From: OCS116 sp051531935
Lineage (GTDB): Bacteria; Pseudomonadota; Alphaproteobacteria; Rhizobiales; OSC116
Direction of reading: 5' to 3'
Assembly (NCBI GenBank): GCA_051531935.1
Contig: JAOPTR010000007.1
Location: 124,001-188,000, forward strand
Length of the DNA stretch: 64,000 bases
A program made the position numbers and the translations under genes. Below the pieces are notes generated by a model. It was not told where the DNA came from and ran no database searches. It was given only the letters and a program-made list of their open reading frames with translations. This document shows, in pieces, positions 16,900 through 26,750 of this stretch. Position 1 is the stretch's first letter. The number at the start of each line of letters is the position of its first letter.

Positions 16900-17487
16900 A
16901 TGCGTTTAGAAGAGCCAAAAAACACCATAAATCAATTGCTTTGCGTCGGCAATCACGAGCTTTTTGGTGGCTTTTCAACTTATTTTGTGCTTATGCAATT
17001 ATTGCACAATGAGCAACAGACCATTTGGTTAAAGGGTAAAAATGATAGTGATTATCTATACCCAAATGCCGTTGCAAATTTGGGCATAAATTTACAAAAC
17101 ATCACTTTCATCACCTATCAAAAACAACAACAAGCCTTGTGGATTATGGAAGAAGCTTTGCGCTCAGGTGCTGTTGGCACTGTGGTGGCCGAAGGCGTAA
17201 AGCAACCTAATTTATTACAAAGCAGACGGCTTAATTTAGCCGCCGAAAAAGGTCACGCAAAATCTTTTATGTTATTGCAAGGCGCATCACAAAACACCAA
17301 TAGCGCCATGACACGTTGGCAAATCGGCACATCTACTGGCCTGCAAAATCAATATCAAGTTAAACTTTTAAGAAGCCGCCAAAAAGGCTTCATTTCGGGA
17401 GAGGGCAATTGGATTATGGACATTGAAAATGAAAAATTTTATATCGATACATCTCCCGCATTTGGAGCTCAACAAATTAGCGCATGA
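16900..17487 (+). CDS. imuA: ImuA, SOS mutagenesis cassette RecA-like protein
   Basis: A 195-residue ImuA-type protein starting MRLEEPKNTINQ. A longer in-frame start at 16831 is rejected because it would place the LexA box inside the coding region. Family features are the HELFGGFSTYF segment, the IWLKGKND region and a central block (ALWIMEEALRSGAVGTVVAEG) typical of ImuA proteins, which are RecA-related but lack a working ATP site. ImuA joins ImuB and DnaE2 in damage-induced translesion synthesis and mutagenesis. Its 3' end overlaps imuB by about 59 bases in another frame. Confidence 0.9.
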   Translation: MRLEEPKNTINQLLCVGNHELFGGFSTYFVLMQLLHNEQQTIWLKGKNDSDYLYPNAVANLGINLQNITFITYQKQQQALWIMEEALRSGAVGTVVAEGVKQPNLLQSRRLNLAAEKGHAKSFMLLQGASQNTNSAMTRWQIGTSTGLQNQYQVKLLRSRQKGFISGEGNWIMDIENEKFYIDTSPAFGAQQISA

Positions 17488-18913
17488 ATGTACAAATATA
17501 TGGGCCGAACAAGCCTGTGTGGTTGCCACTAAAATTGGCAATAAAGACATCATCATTGATGCCAATAAATTTGCGATACAGCATAATATTGCGGCAGGGC
17601 AAAGCCTCACAAAGGCTTTGGCATGTTTCGATGGCCTAACTGTATATCAGCATAATGCCGAGCAACAGCAGGTCACACTTAAAAAAATCGCTCGATATTG
17701 CCTCAAATATACCCCTAAAATAATGCTCGATGGGCAGCAGAATTTGTGGCTAGATGCCACGGGCTGCGCACATTTATGGGGCGGCGAACAAGCCATGCTG
17801 CAACAGATTATATACGATTTCGAAGCCATGGGTTTTGAAACAAAATTAGCCATGGCAAGCAATATGCGCGCCGCCACAGCACTCGCGCATAAAGCCCCCC
17901 TTACAACATATATCCACCATCACAATAAACCAGATGAACGGGCGAGCATACTCAATTTACCAATAGAATATTTAGATATTGATGGCGCTCTGGTGGCGCA
18001 ATTACAGCGGCTTGGCCTGCGGATAATTAATGATTTATTGCCGCTTAAATCAGCAGCCTTGGTTAAACGGTTTGGCCAAGGCTTATTGCAAAATCTAAAC
18101 CAAGCCCTCGGGCATGAGGCACAAGCCTTTAACCCCTATAAATTCAGTCAAATTTATCAGGTTGAAACCCCATTTTCCGAGCCAGTTATGCTCACTGACT
18201 ATTTGGAGTTAGAGCTTAAAACATTGCTCACTAAATTAGTAAAAATATTAGCCGCAGAAGATAAAGCACCACGTCACTTAACATTGACAATTTTCAAGCC
18301 AGACCATAGCCAACAACATATTGAAATCGGCACCGCACGGCCAGATTTAGAAACAAAAAACCTACTCAAATTATTCTCACTGCATTTAGATGATTTGGTT
18401 GCCGAGTTTGGCATTGATAAAATGCAATTAACCGCCAATTCAGTCGAGGATTATATACCCAAAAATAACGACTACCTAACCGATAGAAAAATCGAAACCA
18501 CCCCACTTAGTCATTTGTTCGACCATATCGGCAACCGCATCGGGTTCGATAACATCATCAATTATTTACCCGCCCAAAGCCACATTCCCGAGCGCGCTTA
18601 TCAACGGTTTAAACATGGCAATGATAAAAGCGATAAAACATGGGCAACAACCAATATAAAACGCCCCATGCGCTTGCTCATTCAACCGTTTATCTTGTTT
18701 GATTTCAGCTTCGATGGCTTTGATTATCAAGGTGAAAAACAGTATATAGTCAGCAAAGCAGGGCCAGAACGCATTTCACCCGAATGGTGGTGGGATGACC
18801 CTTTGTGGCAGGATGGCACGCGTGATTATTGGTGGCTGCTAAGCCAAACGGGTCGACAATTTTGGGTATTCGTTACGGCAAAGAAACGTTATTTTTTACA
18901 TGGTCTTTCTTAA
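17429..18913 (+). CDS. imuB: ImuB, Y-family polymerase-like protein
   Basis: A 494-residue Y-family polymerase homologue (start ATG at 17429; a TTG six bases earlier is unlikely). The N-terminal FISIHLPHLELN lacks the catalytic Asp of active Y-family enzymes, as expected for ImuB, which serves as an adaptor linking DnaE2 to the beta clamp. Other hallmarks are LWLDATGCAHLWGGE (about 107-121), QSHIPERAY in the C-terminal part, and the ending KKRYFLHGLS. I did not find an obvious QLxLF clamp-binding pentapeptide, so its clamp motif may be degenerate. It sits 12 bases before dnaE2 in the SOS operon. Confidence 0.92.
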   Translation: MKNFISIHLPHLELNKLAHECTNIWAEQACVVATKIGNKDIIIDANKFAIQHNIAAGQSLTKALACFDGLTVYQHNAEQQQVTLKKIARYCLKYTPKIMLDGQQNLWLDATGCAHLWGGEQAMLQQIIYDFEAMGFETKLAMASNMRAATALAHKAPLTTYIHHHNKPDERASILNLPIEYLDIDGALVAQLQRLGLRIINDLLPLKSAALVKRFGQGLLQNLNQALGHEAQAFNPYKFSQIYQVETPFSEPVMLTDYLELELKTLLTKLVKILAAEDKAPRHLTLTIFKPDHSQQHIEIGTARPDLETKNLLKLFSLHLDDLVAEFGIDKMQLTANSVEDYIPKNNDYLTDRKIETTPLSHLFDHIGNRIGFDNIINYLPAQSHIPERAYQRFKHGNDKSDKTWATTNIKRPMRLLIQPFILFDFSFDGFDYQGEKQYIVSKAGPERISPEWWWDDPLWQDGTRDYWWLLSQTGRQFWVFVTAKKRYFLHGLS

Positions 18914-18925
18914 AGGCTCACCATC

Positions 18926-21900
18926 ATGAAATATTATGCAGAATTACAAATAATATCGGCCTTTAGTTTTCTAGAAGGCGCCAGCCAAGCCGATGAATTG
19001 GTGGCGCAAGCCTGCAAACTTAAGCATGATGCCGTCTCAATTGCCGATCGCAATACACTGGCAGGTGTGGTGCGCATGCACGCCGCCATAAATCACTATA
19101 AAAAAACCAAAACCTCAACCGATAAAGACATTAAACTTCTGGTAGGCGCACGGCTCGATTTGATAGATGGCCAAAGCTTACTTTGTTACCCCACCGACCG
19201 CGCAGCCTACGGGCGCCTATCGCGGCTCATTTCATTAGGTCGCCGCCGCGCCGAAAAAGGCCATTGCAAAATCAGCCTCAAAGATGTGATAGATTATAGC
19301 GAGGGGCAGATTTTCATTTACCTGCCGCCCCATATCATCCCATATGATTTTAAAACCCAACTGACAATTTGTAAAAAACATTTCCCGCAATTTTACACGG
19401 CACTCACCCATTCATACCGCAGTGATGATGCCAACCGATTGCAAAAAATTGCCGATATATGTGAAAATTTGCAAATAGAGATTGTCGCCACTAACAACGT
19501 GCTCATGCACCATAAATCTCGCAAACCGATGGCCGATATCCTCACCTGCATGAGGGAAAAAATAACCATTGAGCAAATTGGCACAAAGGCTTTAATGAAT
19601 GGCGAGCAATGCCTAAAATCATCAGACTTGATGTATAAGATATTCAACAATTTTCCCAACGCGCTAAAAAATGTCCAAAAAATTGCCAATGAAATCAAAT
19701 TTAACCTCGATCAATTGGGTTATGATTACCCTAAAGAGGTTTCACCCAATGGCCGCACCGCACATGATGAGTTAATTTATTTAGTCAACCATGCCGCAAA
19801 ACGAATTTACCCCCGCGGCATGACAGATAAAGTTGCCGCATTGGTACAACACGAATTTGAAATCATTAAATTAAAAGACATCGCGGCCTATTTTTTAACA
19901 GTATTCGACATTGTACGTTTTGCCCGAAGCCAAGATATACTGTGCCAAGGCCGTGGTTCAGCCGCCAATAGTGCCATTTGTTACATTCTAGGCATCACCG
20001 CTGTCCCGCCCGAAAATAGCGAAATGCTGTTCGAGCGCTTCATATCAGTAGATCGCGATGAACCACCAGATATAGATGTTGATTTCGAGCATGAAAGGCG
20101 CGAAGAGGTCATCCAATATGTCTATCAAAAATATGGCCGCGACCGTGCTGGTATTACCGCCACAGTCACACATTTTCGCTTTAAAGGCGCCATGCGCGAG
20201 GTCAGTAAAGCCATGGGTATGTCCGATGATATGATAGACCGTTTAACCGCGCAAAAATTCCATTGGACAAATGAACGTTTAAGCGATGAAGAGTTGAAGC
20301 AAGCAGGCTTCAACCCCAAAGACATGCGCCTGCGCCAAGTGGTCGATTTGGCGCATGAACTTAATGGTTTTCCTAGGCATTTAGGCCAACATGTTGGGGG
20401 TTTTGTCATCACAGCAGGGCGGTTAGATGAGCTAGTGCCAATCGAAAACGCACGTATGGAAGACAGAAGCATCATCGAATGGGATAAGAATGATATTGAT
20501 GAATTGGGCATTCTAAAAGTAGATATTTTGGCTCTCGGCATGCTCACCTGCATCCGCAAAGCATTGCACCTCATCCATAGTCATTATGGCAAAAAATACA
20601 CATTGGCGACTGTTCCTAAAGATGACCCTGTGACTTATGATATGCTCTGCAAAGGCGATAGTGTCGGGGTGTTTCAAGTCGAAAGCCGCGCCCAAATGGC
20701 GTTTTTACCACGCATGCAACCTCGTAATTTTTACGATCTGGTAATCGAGGTCGCCATCGTTCGCCCAGGGCCCATCCAAGGCGGCATGGTGCATCCATAT
20801 ATCCAAAGGCGCGACAGGCAACGCGAGGATAAAAATTATAAAGTCAAATATCCATCAAAGGAATTAGAAGAGGTGCTAAAACGCACATTAGGCGTGCCGC
20901 TTTTTCAGGAACAAGCTATGAAAATGGCCGAGGTGGCCGCAGGTTTTACCCCATCTGAGGCCGATCAATTGCGACGTTCAATGGCCACTTTCAAACATGC
21001 TGGCACCATTTCATCCCACAAAGGCAAGTTTCTTGCAGGTATGAAAGAACGCGGATATGAAGACGACTTTGCCGAACGTTGTTTCAAACAAATCGAAGGC
21101 TTTGGCGAATACGGCTTCCCCGAAAGTCATGCTGCTAGTTTCGCCATCTTGGTCTATATCAGCGCGTGGATCAAATGCCACTATCCCGATATTTTCGCTT
21201 GTGCTATTTTAAATTCTCAGCCAATGGGCTTTTACGCTCCTGCGCAACTCGTAAGCGATGCGCGCAATCATATGGTCGAAGTGCGCCCGCCCGATGTTAA
21301 TTATTCAATGTGGGACAATAGCCTAGAAGCGTTACGCCATAAAAAAATCACCAAATATGCCCATATAGATTATGCCTTGCGCATTGGCCTCAGGCAAATA
21401 AAAGGTATTAAAAAAACAGATGCAGAATGGCTTGTGGCCGCCCGTAATAATGGTTATGTCGAACCCAAAGACATTTGGCGACGCGCTAATATTTTGCCCA
21501 AAGCGTTAGAAAAACTCGCCAATGCCGATGCTTTTGGCTCTATGAATCTAAAACGCCGCGATGTAATTTGGCAATTAAAAGGCATAAAGGGGTTAGAGCC
21601 ATTACCGCTTTTTGCAGCATGTGATGAAGATGATGATGGCATCGAGAGCTTAGATGATTTGCAACATTTGCCCGATATGACAGCAGGACAACATGTTGTC
21701 GAAGATTATGCATCATATGGTCTGTCACTTAAAAGTCACCCGATGAAAATCCTGCGGCCATTAACAGGCGGCGAAAAACACGATACTCTGCTAGAGCGCA
21801 GTTTGGTAAAATCCATCACCGTTACAGGTATTGTGATGGCGCGCCAACGCCCAGGTACGGCCAAAGGCGTGTGCTTTATAACGCTAGAAGATGAAACAGG

Positions 21901-22180
21901 CACCGCCAACATCATCACATGGCCAAAAGTGTTCGAAAAATATAAACGCGAAGTGTTTTTCTCGCGGCTTATGCGGGTTAAAGGCGTGTTAGAACGCAAA
22001 GGCATTGTCGCGCATATCATAGCCTATGAGATAGAAGATTTATCGCATTTGCTAGACTATATGCGTTTGCCCCACTTCCCCGATCAAAAACAACTCACAG
22101 ATGGTCAGGTGCAAGGCACAACCCCACACCATCCACGCCAATATCACCGGCGGCTATTCCCATCCAGAGATTTTCACTAG
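18926..22180 (+). CDS. dnaE2: Error-prone DNA polymerase III alpha subunit DnaE2 (ImuC)
   Basis: A 1084-residue C-family polymerase, normal for DnaE2. The N-terminal PHP domain begins LQIISAFSFLEGASQADEL; the catalytic palm has PPDIDVDFEHERREEV near residue 380, followed by QHVGGFVIT and GVFQVESRAQM in the fingers. Helix-hairpin-helix and OB-fold regions close the protein (RPGTAKGVCFITLEDETG). With ImuA and ImuB it carries out damage-induced, mutagenic bypass synthesis. It is under the LexA box at 16850-16864. Its stop at 22178-22180 is one base from the opposing stop of the SDR gene, with no terminator visible between them. Confidence 0.95.
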   Translation: MKYYAELQIISAFSFLEGASQADELVAQACKLKHDAVSIADRNTLAGVVRMHAAINHYKKTKTSTDKDIKLLVGARLDLIDGQSLLCYPTDRAAYGRLSRLISLGRRRAEKGHCKISLKDVIDYSEGQIFIYLPPHIIPYDFKTQLTICKKHFPQFYTALTHSYRSDDANRLQKIADICENLQIEIVATNNVLMHHKSRKPMADILTCMREKITIEQIGTKALMNGEQCLKSSDLMYKIFNNFPNALKNVQKIANEIKFNLDQLGYDYPKEVSPNGRTAHDELIYLVNHAAKRIYPRGMTDKVAALVQHEFEIIKLKDIAAYFLTVFDIVRFARSQDILCQGRGSAANSAICYILGITAVPPENSEMLFERFISVDRDEPPDIDVDFEHERREEVIQYVYQKYGRDRAGITATVTHFRFKGAMREVSKAMGMSDDMIDRLTAQKFHWTNERLSDEELKQAGFNPKDMRLRQVVDLAHELNGFPRHLGQHVGGFVITAGRLDELVPIENARMEDRSIIEWDKNDIDELGILKVDILALGMLTCIRKALHLIHSHYGKKYTLATVPKDDPVTYDMLCKGDSVGVFQVESRAQMAFLPRMQPRNFYDLVIEVAIVRPGPIQGGMVHPYIQRRDRQREDKNYKVKYPSKELEEVLKRTLGVPLFQEQAMKMAEVAAGFTPSEADQLRRSMATFKHAGTISSHKGKFLAGMKERGYEDDFAERCFKQIEGFGEYGFPESHAASFAILVYISAWIKCHYPDIFACAILNSQPMGFYAPAQLVSDARNHMVEVRPPDVNYSMWDNSLEALRHKKITKYAHIDYALRIGLRQIKGIKKTDAEWLVAARNNGYVEPKDIWRRANILPKALEKLANADAFGSMNLKRRDVIWQLKGIKGLEPLPLFAACDEDDDGIESLDDLQHLPDMTAGQHVVEDYASYGLSLKSHPMKILRPLTGGEKHDTLLERSLVKSITVTGIVMARQRPGTAKGVCFITLEDETGTANIITWPKVFEKYKREVFFSRLMRVKGVLERKGIVAHIIAYEIEDLSHLLDYMRLPHFPDQKQLTDGQVQGTTPHHPRQYHRRLFPSRDFH

Positions 22181-22181
22181 A

Positions 22182-23072
22182 TTAGCCATCTATATAATTG
22201 CGCCAATTGTGCTGCTCTTTAAAGCCCAACATATCTTTTATTTTACGGTTAGAAAATAAAGCTTCAAACTCGCCTAGTTCTTGAGTTACAGGTACGTTCG
22301 GGTAAAAACGTTTAAGCAAATCGGCCGTTGGCAAAATAGCCCCCGTTGTGTCATTGCCCGCGTTAAACACTTGGTAGCCAAGCCCATCTGTTTTGCAGCA
22401 AAGGTCAGCAATTTGCCCCAAATCCCGCGCATCAATATAACTAAATGCATTGCGGCGGCGCACTTCTGGGTTGGCAAAATAATCAGGGAATAATGTTTCA
22501 TATTCATGCGGTTCAATCACGTTACCAATGCGCAAGCAATAAATGTCATTGCCAAAACGGCGTTGGAAAGACCGCGCTGTTTTTTCATTCACCACTTTAG
22601 ATAAGCCATAGCTATCCATCGGGTCAACGTCATAATCTTCTAATTGCGGCAAACTACCAGGGTCAACTTCACCGTCAGAGAAACAAACGCCATAAGTGGT
22701 TTCAGATGAAGCGATCACGATTTTAGGAATGCCCAATTTGCAAGCCGCTTCAATTACATTATAAGTGCCAATTGCATTGATCCGAAAACACTCATTATCC
22801 GAATTAATCAAAATCCGCGCCACAGCCGCAAAATGCACAACAGCATCAAACTTTGGCACGCCAGTACCAGGTTCCAACTCTTCAAAGCCACCATAGCCGC
22901 TTAAAATGTTAAACATTTGGCCAGAATCTGTAATGTCAGCAATCATATCATGTACATCAGGGTGGTTAAGCGGTGTCATATCTAAATTCACCACTTTATG
23001 GCCTTGTGCAACAAGGTATGCAATGGCGTGTCTGCCCGCTTTGCCGGCTCCGCCTGTAAATAAAATTCTCAT
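22182..23072 (-). CDS. NAD-dependent epimerase/dehydratase (extended SDR)
   Basis: A 296-residue Rossmann-fold protein with the nucleotide-binding FTGGAGKAGRH at residues 4-14, a HFAAVARIL cofactor segment, and the catalytic ASSETTYG and YGLSK (YxxxK) motifs. It belongs to the group of NAD-dependent sugar epimerases/dehydratases or uronate dehydrogenase-like enzymes; the exact substrate cannot be read. A perfect Shine-Dalgarno sequence (AGGAGG) precedes the ATG. A TTAACGTTAA palindrome 27 bases upstream of the start resembles a LacI-family operator and recurs in related form by the GH9/lactonase pair, so a role in sugar or sugar-acid catabolism is likely. Confidence 0.82.
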   Translation of the reverse strand: MRILFTGGAGKAGRHAIAYLVAQGHKVVNLDMTPLNHPDVHDMIADITDSGQMFNILSGYGGFEELEPGTGVPKFDAVVHFAAVARILINSDNECFRINAIGTYNVIEAACKLGIPKIVIASSETTYGVCFSDGEVDPGSLPQLEDYDVDPMDSYGLSKVVNEKTARSFQRRFGNDIYCLRIGNVIEPHEYETLFPDYFANPEVRRRNAFSYIDARDLGQIADLCCKTDGLGYQVFNAGNDTTGAILPTADLLKRFYPNVPVTQELGEFEALFSNRKIKDMLGFKEQHNWRNYIDG

Positions 23073-23098
23073 AAAAACCTCCTGAATGAATATTTGAA

Positions 23099-23108
23099 TT
23101 AACGTTAA
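23099..23108. promoter_or_regulatory. TTAACGTTAA palindrome, candidate LacI-type operator
   Basis: A perfect palindrome with a central CG, 27 bases upstream of the SDR start. LacI-family operators usually centre on CG within such palindromes. Related sites (TTANCGNTAA) lie at 32770-32779 and 32841-32850. Confidence 0.45.
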
Positions 23109-23207
23109 CTAACATGTCAGAGCGGTGCGGTAAATATAATTTTCATCTGTTCAGTTTGGCGACAGCTATTGGCGGTAAACATATTTAGCGCCACAAAAGG
23201 AATGATG

Positions 23208-24044
23208 ATGAAAAAACCAATTAAATATATAGCCATTGTTTTCGGTATTTTCCTTGCGAGTTCAGCCAATGCTGCGGTTGAGCTGCAAACAGATGCAGAT
23301 AAAAACCTGGTATTAGATTATTTGCAAAATGTAATGGCTGCTAAAAACCCAAAAATTGTAGATCAATATATGGCAGAGAATATCATTCAGCATGGGCCAC
23401 GCGCTGCCGACGGCTTAAAGGGGATGAAAAAATACCTAAAATCTCAACCGGGTGGCAAAACACCGATGAAAATAGAGCCATTCCGCATTTTAAAAGAAGA
23501 TGATTTAATAATTGTCGAAACAAATTTATTTAACGCCAACCGCGACCAGCATTATATGCACATGTTCCGAGTTGAAAATAATAAAATCATCGAATATTGG
23601 GAAGGTGAGGCGAGTATAAGACCCGATAAGCCCAATCAATTCAAAGGTCCAAATAAAATCAGTGACCTAGACAAAACACAACAGAATAAACTGCTAGCCA
23701 TAGATTTTATAAACGATGTCTATGTCGAAGAAAATGCCGAAAAAGCAATTGATTATGTTGCCGCTAATTTTTTACAACATGACACCAGAAAAAACTCAGG
23801 CGCCCAAGGAGTTGTAGATTATATAAATAAACAGAAAAAAAGGAAAATGGGTTTTCGCTATGTAACCATGCATCATGTGATTGCCGAAGGTAATTTTGTG
23901 ATGATTTTGGGTGAAGCGAAACTAGCCAAAGCTAAATTCTCAGTCTTCGATATTTACCGAATTGAAGATGGTAAAATAGCCGAACATTGGAATGTAACCG
24001 AAAAAACACCCCATAAAATGAGGCACAAGAATACTAGTTTTTAA
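23208..24044 (+). CDS. Exported protein with two SnoaL-like domains
   Basis: A 278-residue protein with a Sec signal peptide ending near residue 22 (SANA|AVE). Two SnoaL/NTF2-like repeats follow: one beginning LVLDYLQNVMAAKNPKIVDQY (about 33-150) and one beginning LLAIDFINDVYVEENAEKAIDY (about 160-270). Each has the IIQHGP or FLQHDT strand typical of the predicted SnoaL-like aldol-condensation group (COG4922-like). Three ATGs lie in a row at 23202, 23205 and 23208; AAAGGA spacing favours the last. Predicted periplasmic; activity unknown. It diverges from the SDR gene and may share its operator region. Confidence 0.78.
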   Translation: MKKPIKYIAIVFGIFLASSANAAVELQTDADKNLVLDYLQNVMAAKNPKIVDQYMAENIIQHGPRAADGLKGMKKYLKSQPGGKTPMKIEPFRILKEDDLIIVETNLFNANRDQHYMHMFRVENNKIIEYWEGEASIRPDKPNQFKGPNKISDLDKTQQNKLLAIDFINDVYVEENAEKAIDYVAANFLQHDTRKNSGAQGVVDYINKQKKRKMGFRYVTMHHVIAEGNFVMILGEAKLAKAKFSVFDIYRIEDGKIAEHWNVTEKTPHKMRHKNTSF

Positions 24045-24151
24045 CCGCAACCTTATGAAATTGCGCAAATTCAATCTATTGTTTATAGTCTCAAAAATAA
24101 GCATTTCAAACAAAAGGCATAAATTTTAATGTCACTAAAAACAGGCACAAT

Positions 24152-24808
24152 ATGCGCGTTTTATTTGTAGAGGATGATCATATATTAGGCTCTGCTGTGC
24201 GCGATCACATCATTGCCGAAGGCCATAGTGTCGATTGGTTCGAGTTCATAAAAGATGCCGAACATGCAGCAAAAACTGTCGATTATGAACTCATATTGCT
24301 CGATTTGGGTTTGCCAGATGGCAATGGCCTAGATTTACTACGCCACCTGCGCCAAAATGGCGACCTAACCCCGATAATTATCACCACAGCGCAAGACCAA
24401 GTGGCTGTGCGTATAGATGGTCTCAATAGCGGTGCCGATGATTATATGGTAAAACCGTTTGATTTAGGCGAGCTGAGTGCGCGCTTAACAGCCGTTGCAC
24501 GTCGCTATAATGGCGTGGCAAATAATGTTAAAACCCTTGGTGATATTGACATAGATTTTGACCGTAAAATAGTCACAAAAGCCGCGCAATTAGTGGCGTT
24601 AACAGCGCGAGAATGGGCAGTGTTAGATCGCTTAATGCGCAACGTAAATGCCATCGTTTCAAAAGACGATATAGAAACCTCACTCTATGCCTTTGGCGCA
24701 GAGGTGGCAAGCAATGCAGTCGAGGTTTATGTCAGCCGTTTGCGTAAAAAATTAGGCAAAAACATCATAACCACCATTCGTGGAATGGGGTATCAAATCA
24801 ATGGCTAA
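24152..24808 (+). CDS. Two-component response regulator, OmpR/PhoB family
   Basis: A 218-residue regulator. The receiver domain has the acidic pocket (VEDDH), phosphoacceptor Asp51 in LLDLGLPDG, and Lys in YMVKPFD. The winged-helix DNA-binding domain (about 125-218) ends with AVEVYVSRLRKKLG and TIRGMGYQ, as in the QseB/PmrA/TctD branch. Its stop overlaps the kinase start (ATGGCTAA), so the pair is translationally coupled. The genes downstream (DUF2271, PepSY reductase, ApbE) are the natural targets by context. Confidence 0.93.
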   Translation: MRVLFVEDDHILGSAVRDHIIAEGHSVDWFEFIKDAEHAAKTVDYELILLDLGLPDGNGLDLLRHLRQNGDLTPIIITTAQDQVAVRIDGLNSGADDYMVKPFDLGELSARLTAVARRYNGVANNVKTLGDIDIDFDRKIVTKAAQLVALTAREWAVLDRLMRNVNAIVSKDDIETSLYAFGAEVASNAVEVYVSRLRKKLGKNIITTIRGMGYQING

Positions 24809-26135
24809 ACATAAACAAATTTCTATCAGCTTGCGCTTGGCAATAGGGCTCTCAATTGGGGTGGCTATATTGTGGTTAGGGGCAGCCGTTATTTCCACAT
24901 TGGTTATGCAAAATGAACTTTCTCACACATTAGATGGGCGGCTTAAAAAAAGTGCAAAGCTAATATTGCCGCTGGCAATCTATAGTCACAAACAATCAAA
25001 AAATGCCAATGCAGATCCTTTGCACCTTCCGGGTTTGGACAGTATTCCCTACATAATTTTAGATGAAGAAAACCGCCTCATAATTTTTTCAGACCATCCC
25101 AAAGGTTTGAAAACTCCAAAATTAAAAATTGTCGAAGGATTTTCCAATATTGGCACAAGGCGACAATTTGGTTATGTAGATCGCTCGAGTGGATATAGCA
25201 TTCAAGTGTTCGAAACAATTTCAGACAGAAATAAATTATTGGCCGAAAGCGTCAAAGCGCTATTGTGGCCATTAGCAGCCATCATCCCACTGGTTATCAT
25301 CATCATTTGGTTGGTTGTGCGCATGGCAATGCGGCCGCTAAAACAATTAAGTAGCGACATAGCCAAACGAGATGGCAACAATCTAACACCGCTCACAACT
25401 CATGCTCACCCCAAGGAATTAGCACCCATCGCCAATGAGGTGGCGGAGCTGTTAACGCGGCTTGATGCTGCGCTAAAAGCCGAACGAAGTTTTGCTGCCA
25501 GTAGCGCGCACGAACTGCGCACCCCCATTGCAGGCGCATTGGCACAAACTCAACGCTTGGCAATCGAACTTGGTCAAAAGACAGGGGCAAAACGGTTAAA
25601 AGAAATTGAGAAATCGCTCAGAAATTTATCCGATTTAGCAGAAAAATTATTGCAATTATCGCGGTTAGAATCAGGATTTGCCAAAACAACAAAATCTATA
25701 AATTTAATGCCAGTACTAAATTTAGTTATCACAGAGTTTAAACCCAAATTGAATGTAAATTTAAACCTAGCACAAGGTGTGCAGCTGCAAAGTTACATAA
25801 ATGAGGATGCGTTTTTCATTGCCTTTCGAAATCTAGTGCAAAATGCATATATTCATGGCGATGGCAAAACTGTCGAAATAGACCTGCCCGAAAATAACAT
25901 TGTTATAGTTCGAAATAAAAGCGAGGCTCTGAACCCCGAAATATTAGCAAAAATCGGTGAAGCGTTTGTGCGCGGTGGCTCAAGGTCAGAAGGCTCAGGT
26001 CTCGGCCTGTCTATTATACGCTCAATCATGCTGCAAGCGGGCGGCGAGCTATTGCTTAATTCACCCGCAACAGGCAAAGCTGACGGTTTTGAAGCCATAT
26101 TAAAACTACCCCAAAATCGCCATTTTGATGATTAA
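24801..26135 (+). CDS. Sensor histidine kinase
   Basis: A 444-residue membrane kinase, starting at the ATG at 24801 rather than the GTG at 24780. Membrane helices lie near residues 14-36 and 153-174 and flank a short periplasmic sensor of about 110 residues. A HAMP-like linker leads to the dimerisation domain with His237 in SSAHELRTP, then the N-box (FRNLVQNAYIHGDG) and G-box (GSGLGLSII). It resembles the QseC/TctE type. The expected D-box between the N- and G-boxes is weak (KIGEAFVRGGSRSEG). The signal is unknown; metals, redox or flavin-related cues would suit the adjacent genes. Confidence 0.92.
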   Translation: MAKHKQISISLRLAIGLSIGVAILWLGAAVISTLVMQNELSHTLDGRLKKSAKLILPLAIYSHKQSKNANADPLHLPGLDSIPYIILDEENRLIIFSDHPKGLKTPKLKIVEGFSNIGTRRQFGYVDRSSGYSIQVFETISDRNKLLAESVKALLWPLAAIIPLVIIIIWLVVRMAMRPLKQLSSDIAKRDGNNLTPLTTHAHPKELAPIANEVAELLTRLDAALKAERSFAASSAHELRTPIAGALAQTQRLAIELGQKTGAKRLKEIEKSLRNLSDLAEKLLQLSRLESGFAKTTKSINLMPVLNLVITEFKPKLNVNLNLAQGVQLQSYINEDAFFIAFRNLVQNAYIHGDGKTVEIDLPENNIVIVRNKSEALNPEILAKIGEAFVRGGSRSEGSGLGLSIIRSIMLQAGGELLLNSPATGKADGFEAILKLPQNRHFDD

Positions 26136-26274
26136 ACTTACACATGATCAAACTCCAGAACCAAAAGAGCCAAATTAATTGGGAATAAATTCAAACTCTA
26201 AGTGTCTTACTAAGTAGTGATTAACAAAAACCAAACCTCTCCATGCCAAATTGGCTAGGTCTCGAAAGAATAAA

Positions 26275-26742
26275 ATGAAACAATTAGCAAAAATTTTATT
26301 AATAAGCACAGCAATTTGGCTACCACAAATTGCCGAAGCAAAAACCATAAAATTTAATTTATCAATTAAAACCTACACAGGCCCAGGTGCTTATGTGGTG
26401 GTTTACATCACGCGGCCGGACAATAAATTGCATTCAACAATATGGTTATCCTCAAAAGAAGAAAAATATCTACCAAGCTTGTTTGGTTGGCATCGTCATG
26501 CGGTGGCACAAGGCCTAAGAATAGACGGTTTTTCAGGTGCTAGTTTAGGCTCAGGCAAAAGCATTTCATTCGAAGCCAACGTACCAGACTCCTTAATCGA
26601 CGCGGGTTATAAAATTCAAGTCGATGCCGCAGCCGAGGACAATGGCTTGGCCGCAAAAGACATTAACATCCCACTCTCAACAGGCAATGCACAAGCCTCT
26701 GGTAAACGCGGTTTTGTCACATCATTTAACATGAAAATGTAG
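26275..26742 (+). CDS. DUF2271 periplasmic protein with flavinylation motif
   Basis: A 155-residue exported protein (signal peptide to about residue 22, AEA|KTI). It matches the DUF2271 type found with PepSY and ApbE genes. Residues 84-90 read DGFSGAS, an exact fit to the Dxx(S/T)GA(T/S) pattern where ApbE attaches FMN through a phosphoester, so Ser90 is the predicted flavin carrier. I choose the ATG at 26275 over an upstream start at 26251 because only the shorter form begins with a clean signal peptide. It lies 8 bases before the PepSY reductase gene. Predicted role: a periplasmic flavoprotein that accepts electrons from the membrane reductase. Confidence 0.8.
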   Translation: MKQLAKILLISTAIWLPQIAEAKTIKFNLSIKTYTGPGAYVVVYITRPDNKLHSTIWLSSKEEKYLPSLFGWHRHAVAQGLRIDGFSGASLGSGKSISFEANVPDSLIDAGYKIQVDAAAEDNGLAAKDINIPLSTGNAQASGKRGFVTSFNMKM

Positions 26743-26750
26743 GGGTAAAT

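Noticed and set aside
23099..23108. TTAACGTTAA as a LexA or FNR site
   Set aside because: It fits neither GTTC-N7-GTTC nor TTGAT-N4-ATCAA; the central CG suits a LacI-type operator better.
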